DNA of 21,525 nucleotides, taken from positions 1 to 21,525 of the forward strand of contig JAJYSL010000056.1 in the NCBI GenBank assembly GCA_021793595.1. Reading direction: 5' to 3'. The DNA is from Acidobacteriota bacterium (GTDB taxonomy: Bacteria > Acidobacteriota > Terriglobia > Terriglobales > Acidobacteriaceae). The notes under the pieces were generated by a model. It did no database searches, was not told the origin of the DNA, and saw only the letters and a list, made by a program, of their open reading frames with translations. Positions 15,735-21,525 of this stretch are shown here, in pieces; position 1 is the stretch's first letter, and each line of letters begins with the position of its first letter. The position numbers and the translations under genes are program-made.

Positions 15735-16628
15735 ATGAGAATCAATCCACAATACATTCAAGGGCTGGTGAGTGCTGCCAATCAAAACTCGGCCAACCAG
15801 CAGAAATACAGCACAGAAATTGCCACCGGCGTGAGTGTGAATAACCTTTCGGACAATCCCTCCGCCGCGTCACAGGATTTCCTGTTGCGTTCAGAAATCA
15901 GCAGCAACGACAATTTTGTGCAAACCGCGAGTGGAGTGAGCGGAGCGCTGCAGGTTACGGACACAGCCCTGGGCGGCGTGGTTACGCAGATTACCCAGGC
16001 TATTTCGTTGGCGACGGAAGGGAATAACGGCACTCTGAATGCCGGTGATCTCAGCTCCATTGCGAACCAGCTGACGGGGGTGCGATCGGAAATCCTTTCA
16101 TTGGCCAACACCAGCTATCAAGGTCAATTTGTGTTCGCGGGCAGCCAGACTTCCACCCAGCCGTTTTCTCTGGATACCAGCACCACGCCGGCGACGGTGG
16201 TCTATTCTGGGGATTCGCTGCAGACCACGATTCAGAGTCCATCCGGCCAAAGCTTTCCATTGAATGTTCCCGGCAACCATATTTTCGGTTCCGGCAGCAC
16301 CGGAATCCTGTCGACGTTGAACAACCTGATCGCCAGCTTCTCTGCCGGCAATGCCGACATCCCCGACACCACCGCCCTCAACACGGATCTGCAAGGCATC
16401 TCGCAACAGCGGGTGATTATCGATAACTCCATCTCCGGGCTGCAGTCTGCCAGCACCTACACTCAAAACCAGACCACGCAATTGCAGTCGGTGCAAAACA
16501 GCCTAATCCAGGCCGACACCGCCCAGGTCGCCACCCAACTCAGCACATCGGAAACGCAGGGAACGGCCTTGCTCGATACCATTGCAGGTCTGGAGCAATT
16601 GCCAACGTTATTCACGATATTGAAGTAG
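15735..16628 (+). CDS. flgL: Hook-filament junction protein FlgL (HAP3)
   Basis: FlgL is the second junction protein, between FlgK and the filament. The start MRINPQYIQGLVSAANQNSA and the segment YSTEIATGVSVNNLSDNPSA correspond to the flagellin-like N-terminal domain of FlgL. LANTSYQGQFVFAGSQTSTQ, a typical FlgL block, follows. The C-terminal helix (SLIQADTAQVATQLSTSETQ) is also flagellin-like. The ATG at 15735 is preceded by GAGGA 4 nt upstream; the frame extends further upstream but only over the flgK end. Its 297 residues are normal. It is the last gene of the flgM unit and faces motB. No csrA or fliW follows, which often happens elsewhere. Confidence 0.93.
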   Translation: MRINPQYIQGLVSAANQNSANQQKYSTEIATGVSVNNLSDNPSAASQDFLLRSEISSNDNFVQTASGVSGALQVTDTALGGVVTQITQAISLATEGNNGTLNAGDLSSIANQLTGVRSEILSLANTSYQGQFVFAGSQTSTQPFSLDTSTTPATVVYSGDSLQTTIQSPSGQSFPLNVPGNHIFGSGSTGILSTLNNLIASFSAGNADIPDTTALNTDLQGISQQRVIIDNSISGLQSASTYTQNQTTQLQSVQNSLIQADTAQVATQLSTSETQGTALLDTIAGLEQLPTLFTILK

Positions 16629-16642
16629 TCGTCGGTTCCAAC

Positions 16643-16703
16643 GCACGGCGCCGCGCGATTTTCAACTTGCATCCGCGCTTCTCAAAAGCAAACAGCGCCG
16701 TGC
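16643..16703. terminator. Inverted repeat between convergent flgL and motB, possible two-way terminator
   Basis: GCACGGCGC (16643-16651) and GCGCCGTGC (16695-16703) are perfect complements, and inside them GCGCG (16653-16657) pairs with CGCGC (16674-16678). The element fills the 76-bp gap between the flgL stop and the motB stop. There is no clear T-run on either side, so it may block opposing transcription or be Rho-linked rather than an intrinsic terminator. Confidence 0.4.
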
Positions 16704-16704
16704 T

Positions 16705-17586
16705 TCAGCGAATCCCTTTGGAAGACGAGATGGTGGAGAAGGGCACACTGGAGTGGGATGGGCTCAATAAAAATCCCCGTGCCTGCCGCTGGGCTTGCTC
16801 AGCCGTAATCGATGGGAGAGCAGGATTTTGCTTCGATAATTTGTGCTCCATCCTCCCATCCTGTTGTCGCGTGGGCAGCACGATGATGTCGACTCGCCGA
16901 TTTCTGCTGCGGCCCGCCGCGGTCAGATTGCTGGCGACCGGGTGATATTGTGCGTATCCTGCCGCTGCCAGTCGATCAGGCACAATGTGGTCCTCTTCAA
17001 TAAACAAGCGAGTCAGCACGGTGGCCCTCGCCGTTGATAGTTCCCAGTTATCGGAATATTGAGCGTTGTGAATCGGCACGTTGTCTGTGTGACCCTCAAT
17101 TCGCACATCGTAAGGGGTTGTCGCGATGGCCTGGCCAATCTTATTCAGCGCCGGCACGGAAGAGGCGATGGGTACCGCAGAGCCGCTCTGAAAGAAGCCG
17201 GCAGAACTTAGGGAAATGAGCAAACCGGTTCGACCCAGATTTACTGTCACCATTCCATTGGCAATCTGAGGCGCAAGGACGAAATCCATTCTGTCTTTTA
17301 AATCGCGCAGATCCTCCATCGCCTCCAGATCGCCTTCCGATGGGACCGAGTGCGGAGGAGGCACAACGACGCTGCTCAAATCTGTCTGTAGGCTGGTCGA
17401 AGGGAAAACACCCATGGTCTGGAATGCCGTGCGGATCGAGGCCTCCGCTTGCTGGGCTTTCCTATGGTCCTGTCGCGAGCTGGCAAACATCACCACGAAA
17501 AAGGCGAATAGCAAGGTGACAAAGTCGGCATAGGAGACCATCCAACGTTCATGATTGACATGCCCGGTTTTTCTTTTCCGGCTCAT
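16705..17586 (-). CDS. motB: Flagellar stator protein MotB
   Basis: MotB anchors the stator to peptidoglycan and carries the ion-binding aspartate. The single membrane segment (about residues 16-36) reads WMVSYADFVTLLFAFFVVMF, with D21 as the expected ion-binding residue. The periplasmic OmpA-like domain has EGHTDNVP (164-171) and NRRVDIIVLP (229-238). I start at 17586, where MSRKRKTGHVNHERW gives the normal basic cytoplasmic tail; the longer open frame to 17778 lies inside motA. Start and motA stop overlap as ATGA. The protein has an extra C-terminal tail of about 50 residues after the OmpA domain. Whether it uses protons or sodium cannot be read with confidence. Confidence 0.95.
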   Translation of the reverse strand: MSRKRKTGHVNHERWMVSYADFVTLLFAFFVVMFASSRQDHRKAQQAEASIRTAFQTMGVFPSTSLQTDLSSVVVPPPHSVPSEGDLEAMEDLRDLKDRMDFVLAPQIANGMVTVNLGRTGLLISLSSAGFFQSGSAVPIASSVPALNKIGQAIATTPYDVRIEGHTDNVPIHNAQYSDNWELSTARATVLTRLFIEEDHIVPDRLAAAGYAQYHPVASNLTAAGRSRNRRVDIIVLPTRQQDGRMEHKLSKQNPALPSITAEQAQRQARGFLLSPSHSSVPFSTISSSKGIR

Positions 17587-18374
17587 ACCTTGACGCTTTC
17601 CGGTTGCGCGGCTTGAGCCGGTTGAACCGTTTGCTCTTCCAGAAAGGTCCTCAGTTTCAACTCCACCATGCGGGGATTCATTCCCTCCAGAATGGCAATC
17701 ACACCCTCCAGCATCAATTCTTTTTGGATGTGCTCTTCGCGGTAGCGAATCTTGAGCTTTCCGGCAGAGGGCAGACAAACGATGTTGGCCAATCCAAGAC
17801 CGTAAATGGTGGCGACAAACGCCACTGCAATTCCGCGTCCCACCTCTGCTATGTTGTCCAGGTGCTGCATGACTTGAATCAGGCCGAGAATTGCGCCAAT
17901 GATCCCGATGGTGGGAGAAAATCCTCCAGCCGACTCGAACACCTGCGGAATCCGGTCCTCCGATTCGCTGCGATTGTCGAGATACAACTGCATGATCTTT
18001 CGCAATTCGGCGGGGTCGGTGCCATCGACGGCCAGCATCAACGCCTGCTTGAGAAATGGGTCATTGACGGATTCCAGATCGTGATCGAGGGAAACGATGC
18101 CGCTACGGCGCGCCTTGTTGGCAAAAATCACAAGCTGGCGAACCGCAGCTTCTCCGTCGGGTCGCTTGCTGAAAAAAACCCTGGCCAGATTTTTCAGTGC
18201 CGAGACTATCGTCGCGAGCGGGAACTGTACCATCACCGCGCCGAGCGTACCGCCGAACACAATCATGGCAGCGGTCGGCTGCAGGATCTGGCCAATCTTT
18301 CCGCCTTCAAGCATCATGCCTGCGATGATGCCACCCAGTGCGATCAGAATGCCGCTGAAACTACTCTTGTCCAT
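17583..18374 (-). CDS. motA: Flagellar stator protein MotA
   Basis: MotA forms the pentamer of the stator that rotates around MotB and drives the rotor. Four membrane segments are visible at about residues 5-24, 33-52, 152-172 and 184-204. The conserved segment GFSPTIGIIGAILGLI (151-166) contains P154, equivalent to the essential proline of MotA, and a second proline (P202) follows the last segment. The cytoplasmic loop carries the charged stretch ARRSGIVSLDHDLE that contacts FliG in homologs. Its length of 263 is near the family norm. GGAG lies 7 nt before the ATG. It is 39 bp after flbD and overlaps motB by 4 bp. Confidence 0.96.
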   Translation of the reverse strand: MDKSSFSGILIALGGIIAGMMLEGGKIGQILQPTAAMIVFGGTLGAVMVQFPLATIVSALKNLARVFFSKRPDGEAAVRQLVIFANKARRSGIVSLDHDLESVNDPFLKQALMLAVDGTDPAELRKIMQLYLDNRSESEDRIPQVFESAGGFSPTIGIIGAILGLIQVMQHLDNIAEVGRGIAVAFVATIYGLGLANIVCLPSAGKLKIRYREEHIQKELMLEGVIAILEGMNPRMVELKLRTFLEEQTVQPAQAAQPESVKV

Positions 18375-18413
18375 CGTCTTGCTCCGCCTCGCTGAAAGAT
18401 GGTTTGATCGGAC

Positions 18414-18752
18414 CTAGTCCGTATCGCGCCCTCGCCGTCGCCAACTTTCATCCTGATCGACATGCGTGTTGGATTGAGGAAGAACTGCGGCCACGGCCTG
18501 TGCCGTCGACGCCGACATAGCAGAAGCAGGTTCAGTGGGATCGACCGCGACCATCCCACTTGCAAACGCGTTCCGCAACAGACGCGAGCGAAAGGCGACC
18601 ACCCGTTCAATCAATTCGTCGGTCGATTCGGTCACGACGATTTTGTCTCCGGTGACCAACGTGATGACTGTGTCAGGGCTGGCTTCCGCATACCGAATCA
18701 GGTCGCTGTTCACAACCATGTGTTCTCCGTTGAGTCGTGTCAGTTCAATCAT
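18414..18752 (-). CDS. flbD: FlbD/SwrD-family flagellar protein
   Basis: Residues 1-60 match the small FlbD/SwrD family: MIELTRLNGEHMVVNSDLIR, then SPDTVITLVTGDKIVVTEST. In Bacillus the homolog SwrD raises stator torque; this is not the Caulobacter regulator also called FlbD. The family core is about 60-75 residues, and this protein has 112, with an Ala/Ser-rich, polar tail. AAGGA lies 8 nt before the ATG. It is first in an flbD-motA-motB unit with a sigma-28 promoter upstream, which fits a role with the stator. Confidence 0.85.
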   Translation of the reverse strand: MIELTRLNGEHMVVNSDLIRYAEASPDTVITLVTGDKIVVTESTDELIERVVAFRSRLLRNAFASGMVAVDPTEPASAMSASTAQAVAAVLPQSNTHVDQDESWRRRGRDTD

Positions 18753-18786
18753 GTGTGCGTTCCTTCAGTAATGCCCATCAATTGGC

Positions 18787-18813
18787 TTATCGGCGCAGAG
18801 CGGGAAAAGGTGA
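18787..18813 (-). promoter_or_regulatory. Sigma-28 promoter of flbD-motA-motB
   Basis: On the - strand, TCACCTTT (18813-18806) and GCCGATAA (18794-18787) are separated by 11 nt. The -10 element is a perfect FliA consensus; the -35 matches five of eight bases. The start would be near 18780, about 28 nt before the flbD ATG, leaving AAGGA in the leader. Confidence 0.65.
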
Positions 18814-18894
18814 TCCATGGGTCAGGATTCCGCCTCTATTGGCCGCGACTCGCGGAGTTTGATGAATTCCGTCATTTTTTTTCGCCGGAAAACA

Positions 18895-18921
18895 TAAAGT
18901 GCGCGAAGGTGAGGTCGATGA
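18895..18921 (+). promoter_or_regulatory. Sigma-28 promoter of fliC
   Basis: TAAAGTGC (18895-18902) and GTCGATGA (18914-18921) are separated by 11 nt. They match the FliA consensus at 12 of 16 bases, including TAAAGT. The predicted start near 18928 gives a leader of about 124 nt, long for this cluster. FliA-driven flagellin genes are the rule in the systems where this has been tested. Confidence 0.72.
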
Positions 18922-18933
18922 AAGGGGTGAGCA

Positions 18934-18960
18934 CGAGGTTCCTGACCATGGAAGCCCTCG
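18934..18960 (+). promoter_or_regulatory. Stem-loop at the 5' end of the fliC leader
   Basis: CGAGGTTCC (18934-18942) pairs with GGAA (18950-18953) and CCTCG (18956-18960), leaving a 7-nt loop and a 2-nt GC bulge. It begins about 6 nt after the predicted transcription start, where it could protect the mRNA end or act in translational control. The pairing is seen in the sequence; the function is inference. Confidence 0.4.
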
Positions 18961-19051
18961 AAGCCGCCTCACTTGAATAGAAGCTTGAGTCGGTGGATCG
19001 GGCAGGGGCGGGAGGCTCGCACGTAAAACCATCTCAACAGGAGCCAATCGT

Positions 19052-20239
19052 ATGTCATTAGGTGTCTTAAATAATATCTCCGCCATTTACGCAGAAAATA
19101 ACCTGAACCAGACCAATGCCAGTCTTCAGAACACGCTGACGCAGCTTTCCTCTGGTTCGCGCATTAACTCTGGCGCCGACGATGCAGCCGGCCTTTCACT
19201 CGCCGACGGTCTTGGCGCAAATTCGGCCGCACTCACGCAGTCTGCAACCAATGCCAGCAGTGGCGTCGGTCTGCTGCAAGTCGCGGACGGCGCTCTGTCG
19301 CAGGTGACGAATCTGTTGAATCGCGCTGTCACTCTGGCAACGGAAGCCTCCAACGGTACGCTCAACAGCTCGCAGGATGCTGCTGCCAACCAGGAGTATC
19401 AGTCGATTCTGGCTGAAGTCAACAATATTGGTTCCACGTCCAGCTATAACGGCGTCGCAGTCTTCGGATCCAGCACCGCGATTTTCACCGGAGATGCCTC
19501 GGCCATCGGGTCCAGCGTCGACACACTGAACATTAAATCGCTGTCCTCCTCCAGCGTTGGCGATGTGGGCGGAATTATTGGCTCGGCAACCACGGCGAAT
19601 GTTGAAACCGGTTCCGGCATTGCCTCGGGAACGGCAACCACGGCAGCTGGCACACTGGCCATCCAGGTGGGTACTGGTTCCACGAATACGCTTACCATTG
19701 CGAGTGGTTCGACCATCGCCGATATCGCCTCGACCATCAACAGTGCAAATATCAGCGGCGTTTCCGCCACCGTTCAATCGGCAGGTGGATTTGACAGCCT
19801 GGTGGTCTCTTCTACCGGCGGGGCGTTCACTACCTTTACCCTCTCTGCTGCTGGCGTTGCCCCAACCTTCACAGCCAGCGGCGGCGCAGCGGCCAACGGT
19901 ATCTCCTACACCGCCGGAACTGGGCAGAACCTGAGCACAACAAGTCTCACCAACTCCACCAATGCGCAAACAGCGCTGACGGCAATCAGCAGCGCGATTT
20001 CCGATGTGGCCGCCCAACGCGGTTACCTGGGATCGCAGATCAATACGCTGAATTCTGCGGCGAATGTTGAAAGTACGGAGCAGACCAACGTGGTTTCGGC
20101 GCAGAACAGCATCATGGCCACCGACTACGGCCAAGCCACTTCCGACCTGTCGAAGTACCAGATCCTGAGCCAGACCGGCATCAGCGCCCTGGCCCAGGCC
20201 CAGACCGTGCAGCAGGAAGTCTTGAAACTGTTGCAATAG
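19052..20239 (+). CDS. fliC: Flagellin FliC
   Basis: This is the filament protein. The N-terminal domain (about 1-140) has LNNISAIYAENNLNQTNASL, then LSSGSRINSGADDAAGLSLA and NRAVTLATEASNGTL. The C-terminal domain (about 305-395) has AISDVAAQRGYLGSQINTL and the typical end, including YQILSQTGISALAQAQTVQQ followed by EVLKLLQ. The variable middle (about 140-300) is Ser/Thr/Gly/Ala-rich and contains a flagellin IN-type motif near 199-256 (TLAIQVGTGSTNTLTIASGS, IADIASTINS). AGGAG at 19039-19043 lies 8 nt before the ATG. The sequence at the D1 helix recognised by animal TLR5 in enteric flagellin is different here (NRAVTLATEA). Only this flagellin gene is present in the window. Confidence 0.97.
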   Translation: MSLGVLNNISAIYAENNLNQTNASLQNTLTQLSSGSRINSGADDAAGLSLADGLGANSAALTQSATNASSGVGLLQVADGALSQVTNLLNRAVTLATEASNGTLNSSQDAAANQEYQSILAEVNNIGSTSSYNGVAVFGSSTAIFTGDASAIGSSVDTLNIKSLSSSSVGDVGGIIGSATTANVETGSGIASGTATTAAGTLAIQVGTGSTNTLTIASGSTIADIASTINSANISGVSATVQSAGGFDSLVVSSTGGAFTTFTLSAAGVAPTFTASGGAAANGISYTAGTGQNLSTTSLTNSTNAQTALTAISSAISDVAAQRGYLGSQINTLNSAANVESTEQTNVVSAQNSIMATDYGQATSDLSKYQILSQTGISALAQAQTVQQEVLKLLQ

Positions 20240-20258
20240 TCCCTCCTCCGCCCGCGTC

Positions 20259-20282
20259 GAAGGCAGCTTCCCAGCTGTTTTC
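20259..20282 (+). terminator. Hairpin after fliC, possible partial terminator
   Basis: GAAGGCAGCT (20259-20268) can pair with AGCTGTTTTC (20273-20282) around a TCCC loop, using two G-U pairs. It starts 20 nt after the fliC stop. The T-run is inside the stem and is followed by GGCGCGGC, so it could lower read-through or protect the fliC 3' end rather than stop all transcription. Confidence 0.35.
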
Positions 20283-20333
20283 GGCGCGGCATTTCTCAGC
20301 AAAGCTTTAGAAACAGCCTTATAAATGGCTGAA

Positions 20334-20358
20334 TGCTTGCCTTCTTCCTCTGCAAGCA
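20334..20358 (+). repeat. Inverted repeat ahead of fliD
   Basis: TGCTTGC (20334-20340) and GCAAGCA (20352-20358) form a 7-bp stem with an 11-nt pyrimidine-rich loop, ending 13 nt before the fliD ribosome site. A second small stem, CAGCC (20314-20318) with GGCTG (20327-20331), lies just upstream. No sigma-28 or sigma-54 promoter was seen here, so fliD may be read through from fliC. Confidence 0.35.
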
Positions 20359-20379
20359 GAGACTACTGTCGAGGTTACG

Positions 20380-21525
20380 ATGGGTACTCCGGTTGGAATT
20401 TCTTTTGGTTCGCCGACCAGCGGTCAGGGCTTCGATGTTGCCACCACCGTCAGTCAAATCACGGCGAACATGAAGTCCGTGGAAACCCCCTGGAATAACC
20501 AGTTGACGAAACTGAAAAGCGAAGACACCGCCTATACCGCACTCGGCACAGACCTTTCCAATCTGACAACCAGCCTGCAGGCGCTGACCGACTTTCAAGG
20601 CGTGTTGGCCTCGATGCAGGGGTCGAGTTCGAATACCAGCGTATTGCAGCTCACCTCCGCCAGCAACACCGCCATTGCCGGCAGTCATACCGTGGTGGTA
20701 AGCACCCTGGCGCAGACCAACTCCTATTACTCGAACGATTTTGCCAACTCTTCCGACTTGATTACCGGCAGCCTGACCTTGACCCTGAACGGCACCCCGA
20801 AAACGATCAACACGGATTCCGGCGGGGATACGCTGACACAGTTGGCCGCCAATATCAATAGTGCCGGCGCGGGTATCACGGCCAATGTGATTACGGATTC
20901 CGGTGGGCAACGCCTGTCGCTGACCAGCACGATCAGCGGGGCTGTAGGGGGATTCACGGTTGCTTCCGCGCTGACCGATGCAACCACGCCATCGACCACC
21001 ATCGGCTTTACCCAGGCGCAGCCTGGGTTAGATGCCAGCTTCACCGTGGACGGCATCAGTGAAACCAGCAGTTCCAACACTGTTTCCAACGCCATTCCCG
21101 GCGTCACATTCCAGTTGCTCGCAGCGGCACCATCGAGTCCGGTGCAGGTTGAAATCACCAATAACAACACCGCAGTGGAGACGGCGGTCAATACATTCGT
21201 CACGAATTACAACCAGGCCATTTCCGACATTAATACCCAGGAAGGAAACGATTCTTCCGGCAATCCGCAGCCGCTCTATGGCAGCCCAAACCTGGCGATG
21301 CTGCAAACTCAACTCCAGTCAGCGCTAACTTTTATGACCTCAGGCACGCTTACTGCCACCGCGGGCTCGGGCAGTCCAGCGAGTTGGCAATTGCAAGCGC
21401 CCTCCGCCAACGACACATATACGGTCGCGGCTGGAGCCTTTGGCACCGGGGCAGGAGGCACGGGAAATAGCACCGCGATCACGACACCGTCGACGCTGAC
21501 GCAAATCGCAGCCGCCCTCAATGTG
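20380..21525 (+). CDS. fliD: Filament cap protein FliD (3' end missing)
   Basis: FliD forms the cap that folds flagellin at the filament tip. From ATG 20380 the frame is open for 382 codons to the window edge. The N-terminal FliD domain is visible (residues about 18-115: FDVATTVSQITANMKSVETP, followed by ALGTDLSNLTTSLQALTDFQ). A flagellin IN-type motif lies near 128-190. The C-terminal FliD domain starts near 216 (GLDASFTVDGISETSSSNTV, then IPGVTFQL). A second stretch resembling the IN-type motif begins near 320 (SGTLTATAGSG and TLTQIAAALN). GAGG at 20371-20374 lies 5 nt before the ATG. At least 382 residues are present; the end and any fliS lie outside the window. Confidence 0.92.
   Translation, partial: MGTPVGISFGSPTSGQGFDVATTVSQITANMKSVETPWNNQLTKLKSEDTAYTALGTDLSNLTTSLQALTDFQGVLASMQGSSSNTSVLQLTSASNTAIAGSHTVVVSTLAQTNSYYSNDFANSSDLITGSLTLTLNGTPKTINTDSGGDTLTQLAANINSAGAGITANVITDSGGQRLSLTSTISGAVGGFTVASALTDATTPSTTIGFTQAQPGLDASFTVDGISETSSSNTVSNAIPGVTFQLLAAAPSSPVQVEITNNNTAVETAVNTFVTNYNQAISDINTQEGNDSSGNPQPLYGSPNLAMLQTQLQSALTFMTSGTLTATAGSGSPASWQLQAPSANDTYTVAAGAFGTGAGGTGNSTAITTPSTLTQIAAALNV

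Larger units (their letters stand above)
18753..19051. other. Divergent regulatory region between flbD and fliC
   Basis: This 299-bp gap holds no gene I can support. It contains back-to-back sigma-28 promoters for flbD-motAB and for fliC, a stem-loop at the start of the fliC leader, and the fliC ribosome site. GGA triplets occur in the fliC leader at 18950-18952, 18995-18997, 19011-19013 and 19040-19042. Confidence 0.7.

Noticed and set aside
17604..18395. Open frame on the + strand opposite motA
   Set aside because: MotA is unambiguous on the - strand; the + product is low complexity and resembles nothing known.
18772..18980. Possible small gene between flbD and fliC (starts MPINWLIG in one frame)
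   Set aside because: It covers both sigma-28 promoters and has no ribosome site or known similarity.
19196..20302. Long - strand open frame opposite fliC
   Set aside because: Gly/Arg-rich shadow of the flagellin coding frame; no domain and no ribosome site.
20283..20379. Search for a sigma-28 promoter of fliD
   Set aside because: TAAATGGC at 20322 has no GCCGAT-like block 11 nt downstream.
1..21525. tRNA, rRNA, CRISPR arrays, insertion sequences, phage genes
   Set aside because: No direct-repeat arrays, transposase-like frames or RNA-gene signatures were seen; all genes are flagellar or flagellum-associated.

Overview
The window is an uninterrupted flagellar gene block from a moderately GC-rich bacterium. 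It encodes export-gate, switch, rod, L-ring, P-ring, hook-junction, stator, filament and cap proteins, and both ends are cut inside flagellar genes. L- and P-ring genes (flgH, flgI) and the P-ring chaperone flgA point to a two-membrane cell. The gene order, the flbD-motA-motB unit, the long FliN and the MshEN-type protein inside the cluster suggest Acidobacteriota. That placement is an inference, because no rRNA or marker gene is present.

Layout on the + strand: fliR (5' end missing), flhB, flhA, fliA (sigma-28), fliM and fliN are closely packed, with flhB/flhA and fliA/fliM overlapping. A Cys-cluster/MshEN-domain protein of unknown role follows. Next come flgF, flgG, flgA, flgH, flgI and a short flgJ, ending in a stem-loop terminator. 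A second unit, flgM-flgN(like)-flgK-flgL, starts at a near-consensus sigma-28 promoter. On the - strand, flbD-motA-motB runs toward flgL. fliC and then fliD (3' end missing, open to the window edge) run on the + strand, divergent from flbD.

Regulation can be partly read from the DNA. A sigma-54-like element (GG-N10-GC) lies before flgF and a weaker one before fliN. Sigma-28 elements with the correct 11-nt spacer lie before flgM, flbD and fliC. This fits a hierarchy in which sigma-54 serves rod/ring genes, while FliA (encoded here, and held by FlgM, also encoded here) serves junction, stator and filament genes. The flgF promoter also argues that flgF starts at a GTG downstream of the first in-frame ATG.

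The most interesting item is the 332-residue protein between fliN and flgF. It has two MshEN (GspE N-terminal) repeats, a domain known to bind cyclic di-GMP, behind a four-cysteine cluster and without any ATPase domain. It is a candidate c-di-GMP effector of this flagellum. Other notable points are a FliN carrying a long N-terminal domain that resembles CheC/CheX/FliY, a FlgH with no cysteine and so no lipid anchor, absence of flhF/flhG from their usual place, and a 5' stem-loop in the fliC leader.
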